Positions 12,085-25,900 of a stretch of 64,000 nt of DNA are shown in pieces. Source of the DNA: Okapia johnstoni (lineage: Eukaryota; Chordata; Mammalia; Artiodactyla; Giraffidae); the NCBI GenBank assembly GCA_024291935.2, contig CM044322.1, forward strand, positions 68,191,405 to 68,255,404, written 5' to 3'. The position numbers and the translations under genes were made by a program. The stretch's first letter is position 1. The number at the start of each line of letters is the position of its first letter. The notes under the pieces are model-generated. The model saw nothing but the letters and a program-made list of their open reading frames with translations, was not told where the DNA came from and did no database searches.

Positions 12085-14264
12085 GTAAGTGCTCTTTTCC
12101 AGATGATCTTTCCTCCAAGATAAATAAAATTTAACAGTAATTGTCAGAAGTGTTTTGTTTTTACCAAATTACACTGATTTAGAGTCATCTTTAAGGAATG
12201 CTGCTTCCTTTCTTTGATGTAAACTGGAAGGAAGGGGAGTTTTAATGTCCAACGGCTCACTCAATACCAAAATGTCAGGGTCTTACAACCTATTCAAGTA
12301 TTTTGCTCCTGAGTTTCTGTTTATACCTCCTACCTTGAATGTTAATTTCTGTAGGTCTTGACAGATGTTTTCATTTGGATCTCTTTTATTTTTCCCAGTC
12401 AGATGTGTTTTTCGCAGGATTGGAAACAGGGCTTCCGTCTCTGGTAAGCTGAGTGGATGTTGACTGTCCCAAGTCAAGGGATGAGTTTTGTGCCAAGCTT
12501 TGGCAACAAAGTAATATTTGGAAAATATCAAGGTGGGCGGATTCTACTCAATGACAGAAAATTTTATTTCTCATAAGCAAGCAGGCAAATGGAAATGACT
12601 TTGTAGGTGGTACTGGCAGGAGAAAAAACACTTTGGCAAGAGTATCACAACTTTGACCTGAACACATTGTGGCTGTGCCACCCATGAACCATAAACATTG
12701 CATACGTCAATTACAATGGGTTTGCCAGGAGATATACACGTGAGATTATCACTCTGTAAATGATGACATCAGATTGGAAAAGAATGTAGAATGAAAATAG
12801 AAGAGAGCTCAAGACTGAGTCCTGAAGCTTCCAACACTGAGGTGTCTGATGGAACAGGAATAGATGGCAAAGTAGACAGACAAAAAGAAGGACCCAGAGA
12901 ATTTAGGGGAAACAAATGTCAGAATGAATGTTTCATAGATGTGGAAAGAAGAAAAGGATTTAAGAACAAGGAGTTATAAATTGACTAACAGTAATACCTG
13001 TGAAATCAGCCTGAAATGGTTCTATATCCAATTCCACCATTTTCTAAATATAAATCTAAAAGCAACAACCTATTTGAAGTTTGTTCACTCCTTGTAATCT
13101 GTAAAATGATTTAATATTTACAAATGTTCTAACATTTCAAAATTTCTTTTAGTTGTTAAAATAAATTGCTCTTGTAAGCTTCTGGTCATAATGCTTGCCA
13201 TACAGTTTAGTCAAGGAAATTGTAATCTAATTACATTAGAATAGTTACACTAATGAATATTTCTAATTCAGTTAATATGTCAGTTTAAAAGACTTAAAAT
13301 TTGGTGGATTTGGCTACATGGAGGCCAACAATAATTGTAACAGAGACAATTTCAGATGGTATAGACAGGGAAAAACCTACTTAGAGCCTGCTGAAGAAAT
13401 GATTAGTAAGAAATGCAATACAGCATGCAGACATAACTCTTTCAAAAGGCTTGATTGTGGCAGAGAACAAAAGGCTTAGGATATATTGCTTGGTGAATTA
13501 TGTATTGTTTTAATGGGAAATATGAGAGTGTATTGAATTGTTGAGAGATCAGTGGCGTGGGGAAGCATGCAGAGACTGACCGCAGGTGGTGAGAGGAGCA
13601 GGATTTTTGAAAAAGTCCTGGGCTTTGGTGACGACTGGTTTCTGTTGCAACTTTTGTCAGGAGAAGGATGGAAAATGGGGGGGGTGTGTAAATTACAATT
13701 ACTGGAAAGGAAGCAGGTTGCTGATGGTCCTCTTTTCATTTTGGGAAGTAGACAAAAGTCGAGTGAGGACCGAAGGGTGCATGGGGGAAGGAGGAGAAGG
13801 AGCACTGGGCAGTGTAGAAAAGTTTGAACATAGAGATTTCAGATAGACACAGGGTGAGCTTGTAATAGAATGGGCCAGCCTTGGGTGTTCAACAGTGTCA
13901 GAGCCCCAGGTAATTTCACTTTTCAGGCTTGTCAGCATGCGCCTAATATGTGCCAGGATTTGGCTAGGAGAATTGTGAACAATACAGTGGGGGACGGATG
14001 GTGTGCTTTCAAGAGCTTTTCATGCCAGTATGAAAAAAAAAAAAAGATGAATGAAGGCAAATGATGAACCAAAAAAGTAAAAATATTTCTATTATATTGT
14101 TCCAATAAGTTTATTCTAAGAACAAAAGAATCCAAGCGCTTAGAAAATAGGAGGGACTGAGAGTCAAGTTTATTGTAGGAAGGTCGTCTATGATATGAAT
14201 GCCTGGAACCATTTCTTCAGCAGCGGGACACACGCCTTTGCAGCAGCGATGCAAGCAAAGAAAT
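12085..14264 (+). other. Intron after CCP9 (duplicated block A), no element recognised
   Basis: Unique intron sequence, aligned throughout with the B copy. Open stretches at 13476-13846 lie on both strands, have no domain, and are broken in the paralogous copy near 56920-57160. Confidence 0.6.
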
Positions 14265-14490
14265 TGGCTTATTTAGAAAAAGTCAGATGGTAAAAGAATC
14301 CGCCTGCAATGCAGGAGTACTTCTGTTTGATTCCCTGGGTTCAGGAAGATTTTTGGAGAAGGGAATGGCAACCACTTGCAGTATCTTGCCTGACGATATT
14401 CCACAGACAGAGGGAGTTGGTGGGCTATAGCCCATGGGATTCAAAAGAGTCAGAATATGCCTGAGAGCCTACACTTTCACTCTTTAATTT
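14265..14490 (+). mobile_element. Bov-tA SINE, degenerate
   Basis: Tail-to-tail matches to the Bov-tA pattern: GGTAAAAGAATCCGCCTGCA, GGAGAAGGGAATGGCAACC, then CCATGGGATTCAAAAGAGTC. Absent from the matching place in block B. Confidence 0.85.
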
Positions 14491-14520
14491 TCTGATCACT
14501 GACTAGTAAAAATAGTCCAT

Positions 14521-14695
14521 CGGCATTGTGGGCGACTGGATTGATTTCCCTGGGGGTCGGAAGATCTCTTTGAGAGAAGGGAATAGTAACCACTGGATAT
14601 TCTTGCCTGAAGAATTCCATGGAATTTTGTGTGAGTGCATTTCATGGGATTTCAAAGAGTTGGACTCGACTGAGGCTACTTACAATTCTAAAGTA
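14521..14695 (+). mobile_element. Bov-tA-type SINE fragment, degenerate
   Basis: Contains GATTGATTTCCCTGGGGGTC, a GAGAGAAGGGAATAGTAACC box and TTCAAAGAGTTGGACTCGAC, the usual order of the SINE body. Not present in block B. Confidence 0.7.
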
Positions 14696-15209
14696 AAGCA
14701 AAAGGCTTTTAAGTGATATGTCTTTCTTACAGTCACTCTATGTGAAGGACGAAGTTGGAAAACAGCCTTAATGCCAAGATCTTTCTTGTTGTTGTTTTAA
14801 GCAGTGTTTACACAATATGATAAAATAGGAAGTTTTATGTAAGGTAAGCAACAAAATATGTAAACCAAGTACATACTGTTAAAAAAAGTATTGCTTGTGG
14901 AATTTTAAATAGAAACCTTTAGGGAATGGAATCCTTAATAAGTTTCTCATCAAGGAGTAACCTCACAGCTAAACTACAAAACTAACATTAAACAAAAGCA
15001 GAAGCAAATTTATTGATTTGGGGGGGGACGGGGCATTACTTTTAAAAACTAGTTAGCTTATAGATAATTTTATGATAATGTTTGAAGGACTATTGATATA
15101 CGATCCTTCTTTATGGTGTGATTCTATTCCTTAAATTTCAATTTGAAGTTTTACAAATTATTGAGAAATAGGAAGATCCAAATAAGAATAATGCGTTTTT
15201 GTTATTGTT

Positions 15210-15423
15210 AGCAATCCCTGGTGGCTCAGATGGTAAAGAAAACTGGCCTGCAGTGCGGGAGACCTGGGATTGATCCCTGGGGTAGGATGAATCCCTAGAG
15301 ATGGAATGGAATTACTCATCCAGTATTCTTGCCTGTGAGGAATTCATGGACAGAGGAAGCTGGCCTGCTAATCCAATGGGGGTTCAAAGAGTCAGACACA
15401 ACTGAGCGACTATCCCACAACAG
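15210..15423 (+). mobile_element. Bov-tA SINE with AGCAAT target duplication
   Basis: Starts CCCTGGTGGCTCAGATGGTA and ends AGTCAGACACAACTGAGCGA. AGCAAT flanks it at both ends, and the uninterrupted B copy near 60870 reads straight through (TAGCAATGTCACAAATTTC), proving insertion after the duplication. Confidence 0.9.
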
Positions 15424-15714
15424 CAATGTCACAAATTTTTTTCATAGATTTTAACATTTTCAATGATAGTTCACCACATTTTAAAATGAATCAGAATAAT
15501 TTAAACATTATTATTAGTTAAGATCAATTTTAGGTACAATAAGATTAGATGTTTTTGTTGTCATGTACACAATAAGACACCTTGAATATGCCTATGTGAC
15601 CTTGAACATGTTTACTCATTTTGTTTCATTTTTTAATTTTGACTTTTTAACACTTGTAGATAAAATTAAGTGATTTTAACGTTCTGATAACTCAAATACA
15701 TGAGAATTGTCTCT

Positions 15715-16345
15715 CGTGTGTGTTCTGGATTTTCAGAAGCTGCATAGTGTTCTTCCATGTAGTGGCTGTATCCACTAAAAAAAAAAAAAATGTAGGAGGG
15801 TTACATTCTCTCACAATACTCTCCTGCATATGTTTGTGGATTTTTTGATGATAGCTCTTTTCTTTTGACTCATGGTAAGGGATATCATGCTCTAGTTTTG
15901 ATTTGAATCTCTCTAATAATTAGTGATCTGAACATCTTTTCATGGGTATCTTGGCCATCTGCACGTCTTCTTTGGAGAAGAATAAAATACCTAGGAATAA
16001 ACCCAAGGAGACTGAAGATCTGTAATCTGAAAACTGCAGTACACTAATGAAAGAAATTGAAGACATAAACAGATGGAAGGATATACCATTATCTTCGATT
16101 AGAAAAATCAATATTGTCAAAATGACTGTACCACCTAAAGCCATCTACAGATTCAATGCAATCCGTATGTAATTACCAATGGCAATTTTTCACAGAACTA
16201 GAAAAGAAAAACCTTAAAATTTGTATGGAACACAAAAGGCCTAAAATAGCCAAAGCAATCTTGAGAAAGAAAAATGGAGCTGGAGGAATGACACTCCCTG
16301 ACTTCAGACTATCCTACAAAGTTCTAGACATAAAAAAAAATACGT
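15715..16345. mobile_element. L1 fragment with head-to-tail inversion (twin-priming type)
   Basis: 15715-15985 is L1 ORF2 3' sequence in minus orientation (GACGTCTTCTTTGGAGAAG-like text). From about 15986 to 16345 the strand flips to L1 ORF2 plus sense ([16 protein letters not shown] at its end). The two parts meet at one junction, the usual form of a 5'-inverted L1. No long open frame remains. Confidence 0.8.
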
Positions 16346-16373
16346 TACTTATGACATCAAGACTTATGGATAA

Positions 16374-19046
16374 GTCAACTGAAATGGACAGAAATGGGTG
16401 AATTTAATTCAGATGACCATTATATCTACTACTATGGGCAAGAATTCCTTAGGAGAAATGGAGTAGCCCTCACAGCCAACAAAAGAGTCTGAATTCCAGT
16501 ACTTGGGTGTGTTGTCAAAAACGACAAAAATATCTCCATTCATTTCCAAGGCAAGTCACTTAAAATCAGAGTAATCCATGTCTATGCCCCACCCACTAAT
16601 GGCAAAGGATATGAAGTTGACTGGTTCTGTGAAGACCTACATTACATTCGAGATCTAAACAACAAAACGACAACAACGAAAATCTCCTTTTCACGTAGTG
16701 GATTGGAATGCAACAGTAGGAATCAAGAGATACCTGGAGTAACAGGCAAGGTTGGCCTTGGAGTACAAAATGAAGCAGGGCAAAGACTAAAAGAGTTTTG
16801 AAAGAGAAGACATGAGTCACAGCAAACACCCTCTTCAAAAACACAACAGACAGTTCTACACATGGACATCATGAGATGATCAGTACCAAAATCAGAATGA
16901 TTATATTCTTTGCAGTCAAAGGTAGAGAAGCTGTATACAATTGGCAAAACCAAGACTGGAAGCTGACTGCGGCTCAGATCATGAGGTCCTTATTGTGAAA
17001 TTTAGACTTGAATTGAACAAAGCAGGGAAAACCACTAGGCCATTCAGGTCCTCGATGATTATATAGTGGAAGGGATAAAAAGGGATTTTATCTGATAGCA
17101 TGTCTGAAGAACTATGGATGGAAGTTTGTAACTTTGTACAGGAGGCAGTGAACAAAACCATCCCCAAGAAGCAGAAATGCAACAATGCAAAATGGCTGTC
17201 TGAGAAGGCCTTACTAATAGCTGAGAAAAGAGATGCAAAATGCAAAGGACAAAAGGGAAAATATACACATCTGAATGCAGAATTCCAAAGAATATCAAGG
17301 AGAGATAAGAAAGCCTTGTTAAGTGAGCAATGCCAAAAAATAGAGGAAAACAATACAATGGGGAAGACCAGAGATGTCTTCAAGAAAATTAGAGATAGTA
17401 AGGGAACATTTCATGTGATGATGGGCACAATAAAGGACAGAAACGGTATGGCCCTAAGAGAAGCAGAAGATATTAAGAAGAGGTGGCAATAATATACAAA
17501 AGAACTGTACAGAAAAGGACTTAATGACCCAGATAACCACAGTGGTGTGATCATTCGCCTAGAGCCAGAAAACCTGGAGTGTGAAATCAAGTGGGCATCA
17601 CTACAAACAAAGCTAGTTGAGGTGATGGAATTCCAGCTGAGCTATTTCAAACCCTAAAAGATGATGTTGTGAAAGTATTACACTTACTATGCCAGCAAAT
17701 TTGGAAAACTGAGCAGTGGCTATATGGCTGGAAAATGTCAGTTTGTATCCCAGTCTCGAGAAGGGCAATGCCAAAGAATGTTCAAACTACCACAACACAA
17801 CTGGGCTCATTTCACATGAGAGCAAGGTAATACTCAAAATCCTTCAAACTAAACTTCAACAACATGTGAACTGAGAACTTCCAGATGTACAAGCTAAATT
17901 TAGAAAGGCGGAAGAGCTAGAGAATAAATTGACAACATCCGTTGGATCATAGAAAATGCAAAGGAATTGCAGAAAAACATCTACTTCTGCTTCATTGACT
18001 ACACTAAAGTCTTTGTGTGGATATCACAACAAATGGTGGAAAATTCTTACAGATATGGGAATACTTGACCACCTTACTTGCCTCCTGAGAAACCAATAAT
18101 CAGGGCAAGAAGCAACAGTTAGAACCAGAATGGAACAACAAACTGTTTCAACATTGGGAAAGGAGTATGTCAAGGCTGTATATTGTCACCCTGCTAATTT
18201 AACATCATACAAAATACCAGGCTGGATGAAGCACAAGCTGGAATCAAGATTGCAAGGAAAAATACCAATAACCTCAGATACGTAGATGACATCACACTAA
18301 TGGCAGAAAGCAAAGAGGAACTAAAGAGCCTCTTGATGATGATGAAAGAGGAGATGGAAAAAGCTAGCTTAAAACCACATTCAAAAAATGAAGATCATGG
18401 CATTGGATTCCATCACTGCATGGAAGAATGGGGGAAAATGGAAACAGTGACAAATTTCATTCTTTTTGGCTTCACAATCACTGTGGTTGGTGACTGCAGC
18501 CATGAAATTAAAAGACACTTGCTCCTTGGAAGAAAAGCTATGAAAACATTGACAGCATGTTGAGAAGCAGAGACATCACTTTACTAACAAAGGTTCATAT
18601 GGTCAAAGTTACAGTGTTTCAAACCGTCATGTATGGATATAAATGTTTGATCACAAAGAAGGCTGAGTACAAAAGAATTGATATTTTGAACTGTGGTGCT
18701 GGAGAAGACTCTTGAGAGTCCCTTAGACTGCAAGGAGATCAAGCTAGTCAATCCTAAAAGAAATCAGTCCTGAGTATTCATTGGAAGGACTGATGCTGAA
18801 GCTGAAGCTCCAGTATTTTGGCCACCTGAAGAGCTGACTCATTGGAATAGACCCTGATGTTGGAAAAGATTAAGGGCAGGAGGAGAAGGGGACATCAGAG
18901 GATGAGATGGTTGGATGGCATGTTCGACAGAATGGACATGACTTTGAGCAAACTCTGGGAGTTAATGAAGGATAGGGAGGCCTGGCTTGCTACACTTCAT
19001 GGGGTTGCAAAGAGTCAAAAACAATTGAGTGACTGAACAACACAAC
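16374..19046 (+). mobile_element. BovB LINE, plus strand, decayed, about 2.7 kb
   Basis: Follows the BovB order: endonuclease text (FNSDDHYIYYYGQEFLRRNG region, 16390-16480), then RT text including VIRLEPENLECEIKWA-like sequence (17540-17600) and an RT core near 17880-18300, ending in the BovB 3' tail (GGGGTTGCAAAGAGTC ... GAGTGACTGAAC). Broken by many stops; the longest open piece is 17100-17492. It lies in the CCP9-CCP19 intron, next to the inverted L1. Confidence 0.9.
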
Positions 19047-19933
19047 AGGAACTCATTATGATGTATCTTGACATTAAGCTCTTTGGCTCCATCCTGTTTG
19101 GAAATCACTGAGCAGATTTAATATGTAGTTGTTGGTTTTGGTTAGTCGCTAAGTCGTATGCCCTAGTTGAGAAATTTTCAGCCATTATTTTTTAAAAATA
19201 ATTTTGGAGTGTATTTCCTTTACAATATTCTGTTAGTTTCTACTGTACATCAAAGTGAATCAGCTACACATATGCACATATACCTGTTCTTTTGGATTTT
19301 CTCTCCACTTAGGCCATCCGAAAATGAGGGCACAGGGAACTCAGCCATAATGTTTTTATCTCTTATTCTTTATTTTCAACTTCATGTTCAACAGTTCTTT
19401 GCTATCTTCCCACAGGTCCTTGAAACTATGCCCATTTTCTTTTCAGTCTGTTTTCAAAGTTAGTTAATATTCAGTCTTACTGATCCTTCTGCCATCTGCA
19501 AAATATCATTGAACCATGTGGTTTTCTAATAATCTATTTTCTAGTTCTGTCAATTGTACTGGATTTTTTAAAAAACCATCATCCAATGATTTCAATATCT
19601 GTGTCATCTCAGTGTTGCCTTTTGTTGATTGTTTTTTTCTCTTTTGAGGTTTACCTGGTCTTTGGTCTGTTAAAAGATTTTCAACTGTATTCGGACACTT
19701 GAGTTTTTATATCTTGAGACTAAGGATGTTACTGGACTCCTTCATTAACCAGGTCTCCATTACTGCCATGTAGGGTGCAAGTCCAAGTTTCCCACCTGGC
19801 CTCCTCTGACACCAGGAGAAAGGGCAGAGGTTTCTTATCCCCTCATTATGTGGGTGGAAATGTGGGCTGCTTACTTCGACCCTGTAGATCAAGGCATGGA
19901 AAGGATTGGTCTTAGGTTTCTGCCATCGTGTGT
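19047..19933. other. Intron, with an old L1 3'UTR-like piece at about 19190-19340
   Basis: 19190-19340 resembles minus-strand L1 3'UTR (TGTACATCAAAGTGAATCAG). The rest, to 19933, looks like old interspersed repeat that I cannot name. No CCP exon seen. Confidence 0.45.
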
Positions 19934-19950
19934 TTCTAGACTAAATCAGT

Positions 19951-22900
19951 TCAGTTCAGTTGCTTAGTCATTTCTGACTCTTTGCAACCCTATGGACTGC
20001 AGCACGCCAGGCTTCCCTGTGCATCACCAACTCCCAGAACTTAACTAAACTCATGTCCATCGAGTCGGTGATGCCATCTTACCACCTCATCCTATGTTGT
20101 TCCCTTATCGTTCTGCCTTCAATCCTTCCCAGCATCAGGTCCTTTTCCAAACAGTCAGTTCTTTGCATCAGGTGGCCAAAGTATTGGAGTTTCATCTTCA
20201 TCATCTGTCCTTCCAATGAATATTCAGGACTGATTTCCTTTAGGATTGACTGGTTGGATATCCTTGTATTCCAAGGGACTCTCAAGAGTCTTCTCCAACA
20301 CCACAGTTCAAAAGCATCAATTTTTCGATGCTCAGCTTTCTTTATAGTCCAACTTTCACATCCATACATGACCCCTGGAAAAACCATAGCTTTCACTAGA
20401 TGGAATTTTGTTGGCAAAGTAATGTCTCTGCTTTTTAATATGCTGTGTAGGTAGGTCATAACTTGTTTCCAAGGAGGAAGTGTCTTTTAATTTCATGGCT
20501 GCAGTCACCATCTGCAGTGATTTTGGAGCCCCCCAAAATAAAGTCTGTCACTGTTTCCATTGTTTCACCATCTATTTGCTATGAAGTGTTGGGACTGGAT
20601 GCCATGACCTTACTTCTCTGAATATTGATTTTAAAGCTAACTTTTTTACTCTCCTCTTTCACTTTCATGAGGAGATTCTTTAGTTCCTCTTCACTTTCTG
20701 CCATAAGGGTGGTTCCATCTGCATATCTGAGGTTGTTGATATTTCTCCTGACAATCTTGATTCCAGCTTGTGCTTCATCCAGCTTGGAATTTCGCATGAT
20801 GTACTCTGCATATAAGTTAAGTAAGCAGGGTGACAGTATACAGCCTTGATGTACTCCTTTCCTGATTTGGAACCAGTTTGTTCTTCCATGTCTGATTCTA
20901 ACTATGGCTTTTTGACCTGCATAGAGATTTCTCAGGAGGTGTTACCATCTATTTAATTTCCACAGTTTGTTGTGATCCACACAGTCAAAAGTATTTGGCA
21001 GTCAATAAAGCAGAAGTAGATTATTTTGTGGAACTCTCTTGATTTTTCGATGACCCAACGGATGTTGGCAATTTGATCTCTGTTCCTCTGCCTTTTCTGA
21101 ATCCAGCTTAAACATCAGGAATTTCATGGGTCACATGCTGTTGAAGCCTAGCTTGGAGAAGTTGGAACATTACTTTACTAACATGTGAGATGAATGCAAT
21201 CGTATAGTGGTTTAAACATTCTTTGGGATTGCCTTTCTTGGGGGTGGAATGAAAACTAACCTTTTCCAGACCTGTGGTCACTGCTGAATTTTCCAACTTT
21301 GCTGGCATATTGAGTGCAGCCCTTAAAGAGCATCATCTTTTAGGATTTGAAATACCTCAACTGGAATTCCATCACCTCCACCTGCTTTGTTCACGGTGAT
21401 GTTTCCTAAGGCCCACTTGAATTTGTATTCTAGGATGTCTGGCACTAAGTGAGTGATCACACCTTCGTGGTTATCTGGGTTGTGAAGATCTTTTTTGCAT
21501 AGTTCTTCTGTGTATTCTTGCCACCTCTTCTTAATATCTCCTCCTTCTGTTAGGTCCATACCATTTTTGTCCTTTATAGTGCCCATTGTTGCATGAAATG
21601 TCCTTGGTATCTCTAATTTTCTTGAAGAGATCTCTAGTCTTTCCCATTCTACTGTTTTCCTCTATTTCTTTGCACTGGTCACTGAGGAAGGCTTTCTTAT
21701 CTCTCCTTGCTATTCTTTGGAACTCTGCATTCAAATGGGCTTATCTTTTCTTTTCTCCTTTGTGTTTAGCGTCTCTTCTTTTTTCAGCTATTTGTAAGGC
21801 CTCCTGAGGCAACCATTTTTCTTTTTACATTTCTTTTTCTTGGGGATGGCTTTGATCCCTGCCTCCTATACAAAGTCAGGAACCTCTGTCCATAGTTGTT
21901 CAGGCATTCTGTCTTATCAGATCTAATCTCTTGAATATATTTTTCACTTCCACTCTATAATCATAAGGAATTTGATTTAGGTCATGCCTGAATGCTCTAG
22001 TAGTTTTCACAACTTTCTTCAATTTAAGTATGAATTTGGCAACAAGGAGTTTATGATCTGTGCCACAGTCAGCTCCCAGTCTTGTTTTTGCTGACTGTAC
22101 AGAGCTTCTCCATCTTTGGCTGCAAAGAATATAATCAATGTGATTTCGGTATTGACCATCTGTGATGTTCATGTGTAGAGTTTTCACTTGTGTTGTTGGA
22201 AGAGGGTGTTTGCTATGACCAGTGTGTTCTCTGGGCAAAACTCTGTTATCCTTTGCCCTGCTTCATTTTGTACTCTAATGCCAAAGTTGCCTGTTACTCC
22301 AGGTATCTCTTGACTTCCAATTTTGCATTCCAGTCCCCTATAATGAAAAGGACATCTTTTTGGGTATCAGTTCTAGAAGTTCTTGTACGTCTTCAGAAAA
22401 CCATTCCACTTCAACTTCTTCAGCCTTACTGTTCAGGGCATAGACCTGTATTACGGTGATAATGAATGGCTTTCATTGGAAATGAACAGCAATCATTCTG
22501 TCATTTTTGAGATTGCATCCAAGCACTGCATTTCAGACTGTTTTGTTGACTATCATGGCTACTCCATTTCTTCTTAGGGATTCTTGCTCACAGTAGTAGA
22601 TATACTGTTCATCTGAGTCAAATTCACCCATTCCAGTCCATTTTAGTTAGCTGTTTTTCAAAATGCCGATGTTGACTCTTGCCATCACCTGTTTGACCAC
22701 TTCCAATTTACTTTGATTCATGGACCTAACATTCCAGGTCCCTATGCAGTAGTGCTCTTTACAGCATCAGACTTTACTTCCATCAGCAGTCACACCCATA
22801 ATTGGGTGTTGTTTTCGGGTTTTCTCCATCTCTTCATTCTTTTTTGTTGCTGTTGTTTTTAATTAGTTTATTTTCTATTATTTAACTTTACAATATTGTA

Positions 22901-25900
22901 TTTGTTTTGCCATAAATTGACATGAATCCACCATGGGTGTACATGTTTTCCCCTTCCAGAACCCGCCTTCTACCTCCCTCCCTATCCCATCCCTCCGGTT
23001 CATCCCCGTGCACCAGCGCCAAGCACCCTGTATCATGCACTGAACCTGAACGGGCGATTCATTTCACATATGATAATTTACATGCTTCCATGCCATTCTC
23101 CCATATCATCCCACCCTTGCCCTCTCCCATAGAGTCCATAATACTGTTCTATTTATCTGTGTCTCTTTTGATGTCTAGCATACAGGTGTTATCTTTACCG
23201 ACTGACTAAATACGATATATATGTGTTAGTATACTGTATTGGTGTTTTTCTTTCTGGCTTACTTCACTCTGTATAATAGGCTCCAATTTCATCCACCTCA
23301 TTAGAACTGATTCGAATGTATTCTGTTTAATGGCTGAGTAATATTCCATTGTGCATTTGTACCACAGCTTCCTTATCCATTCATCTGCTGATGGGCATCT
23401 AGGCTGCTTTCATGTCTTGGCTATTATAAACAGTGCTGCGATGAGCATTGGGGTACACGTGTCTCTTTAAAGTCTGGTTTCCTCAGTGTGTATGCCCAGC
23501 AGTGGGATTGCTGGGTCATATGGCAGTTTTATTTCCAGTTTTTTGAGGAATCTCCACATTGTTCTCCATAGTGGCTGTAGTAGTTTGCATTCCCACCAAC
23601 AGTGTAAGAGGGTTCCCTTTTCTCTACACCCTCTCCAGCATTTATTGCTTGTAGTCTTTTGGATAGCAGCCATTCTGATGGGCATGAAATGGTACCTCAT
23701 TGTGGTTTTGATTTGCATTTCCCTGAAAATGAGTGATGTTGAGCATCTTTTCATGTGTTTGTTAGCCATCTGTATGTCTTCTTTGGAGAAATGTCTGTTT
23801 GGTTCTTTGGCCCACTTTTAATTGGGTCGTTTATTTTTCTGGAATTCAGCTGCAGGAGTTGCTTGTATATTTTTGAGATTAATTCTTTGTCCGTTGCTTC
23901 ATTTGCTATTTTTTTCTCCCATTCCGAGGGCTGTCTTTTCACCTTGCTTATATTTTCCTTTGTTGTGCAAAAGCTTTTAAGTTTAATTAGGTCCCATTTG
24001 TTTATTTTTGCTTTTATTTCCAAAATTCTGGGAGGTGGGTCATAGAGGATCCTGCTGTGATTTATGTCGGAGAGTGTTTTGCCTATGTTTTCCTCTAGGA
24101 GTTTTATAGCTTCTGGTCTTACGTTTAGATCTTTAATCCATTTTGAGTTTATTTTTGTGTATGGTGTTAGAAAGTGTTCTAGTTTCGTTCTTTTACAAGT
24201 GGTTGACCAGTTTTCCTGGCACCACTTGTTAAAGAGATTGTCTTTTCTCCATTGTATATTCTTGCCCTCCTTTGTCAAAGATGAGGTGTCCATAGGTTGT
24301 GGATTTATCTCTGGGCTTTCTATTTTGTTCCATTGTTGTATATTTATGTCCTTGTGCCAGTACCATACTGTCTTGATGACTGTGGCTTTGTAGTAGAGCC
24401 TGAGGTCAGGCAGGTTGATTCCTCCAGGTCCATTCTTCTTTCTCAAGATTGCTTTGGCTATTCGAGGTTTTTTGTAGTTCCATACAAATTGTGAAATTAT
24501 TTGTTGTAGTCCTCTGAAGAATACCGTTGGAAGCTTGATAGGGATTGCATTGAATCTATAGGTTGCTTTGGGTAGTATACTCATTTTCACTATATTGATT
24601 CTTCCAATCCATGAACACGGTATATTTCTCAATCTATTTGTGTCCTCTTTGATCTCTTTCACCAGTGTTTTATAGTTTTCTATATATAGGTGTTTTGTTT
24701 CTTTAGGTAGATATATTCCTAAGTATTTTATTCTTTTCATTGCGATAGTGAATGGGATTGTTTCCTTAATTTCTCTTTCTGTTTTCTCGTTGTTAATATA
24801 TAGGAATGCCAGGGATTTCTGTGTGTTCATTTTATATCCTGCAACTTTGCTATATTCGTTAATTAGCTCTAGTAATTTTCTGGTGGAGTCTTTAGGGTTT
24901 TCTATGTAGAGGATCATGTCATCTGCAAACAGTGAGTGTTTTACTTCTTTTCCAATCTGGATTCCTTTTATTTCTTTTTCTGCTCTGATTGCTGTGGCCA
25001 AAACTTCCAAAACTATGTTGAATAGTATTGGTGAGCATGGGCGCCCTTGTCTTGTTCCTGATTTTAGGGGAAATGCTTTTAGTTTGCTTTTAGTTTTTCC
25101 CCATTTATGATAATGTTTGCCATGGGTTTGTCATATATAGCTTTTATTATGTTGAGGTATGTTCCTTCTATTCCTGCTTTTTGGAGGGTTTTTATCATAA
25201 ATGGATGTTGAATTTCATCAAAGGCTTTATCTGCATCTATTCAAATAATCATATGGTTTTTATTTTTCAGTTTGTTTATGTGGTGTACTACATTGATTGA
25301 TTTGCTGATATTGAAGAATACTTGCATCCCTGTGATAAAGCCCACTTGGTCATGATGTATGATCTTTTTAATATGTTGTTGGATTCTGTTTGCTAGGATT
25401 TTGTTAAGGATTTTTGCATCTATGTTCATCAGTGATATTGGCCTGTAGTTTTCTTTTTTTATAGCATCTTTGTCAGGTTTTGGTATTAGGGTGATGGTGG
25501 CCTCATAGAATGAGTTTGGAAGTTTACCTTCCTCTGCAATATTCTGGAAGAGTTTGAGTAGATACGTGTTAGCTCTTCTCTAAATTTTTGGTAGAATTCA
25601 GCTGTGAAGCCATCTTGTCCTTGGCTTTTGTTTGCTGGAAGATTTCTGATTACAGTTTCAATTTCTGTGCTTGTGATGGGTCTGTTGAGATTTTCTATTT
25701 CTTCCGGTTCAGTTTTGGGAACTCGTACTTTTCTAAGAATTTATCCATTTCTTCCAAGTTGTCCATTTTATTTGCATATAGTTGCTGATAATAGTCTCTT
25801 ATGATCCTCATCTCTTCATTCTTTCTGGAATTATTTCTCCATTGATCTCCTGCATATAGGACACCTCCCACCCTGAGGAGTTCATCTTTCAGTGTCCTAT

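Larger units (their letters stand above)
11225..15690 (+). repeat. Duplicated block A (CCP9 exon with flanking introns)
   Basis: Colinear by eye with 53660-61150. Matched pairs: 11910-12084 and the exon remnant at 54346-54890; CATCAGATTGGAAAAGAA near 12768 and CATCGAGTTGGAAAAGAA near 55965; GAGTGTATTGAAT near 13525 and near 56950; CTTTGGTGACGACTGG near 13621 and its match near 57061; CCTTGAACATGTTTACTCAT near 15600 and 61085. Block A carries its own SINEs and lacks those of block B, and it lacks about 340 bp present in B at roughly 55400-55760. Its end is hidden by an L1 at 15715. Confidence 0.88.

Noticed and set aside
13476..13938. Overlapping open frames on both strands in the CCP9 intron
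   Set aside because: Not conserved in the duplicated copy near 56920-57200, no domain, no splice context.
23751..25010. 419-codon frame as a host reverse transcriptase gene
   Set aside because: It is L1 ORF2 inside a 5'-truncated L1 with target duplications; no endonuclease and no host context.
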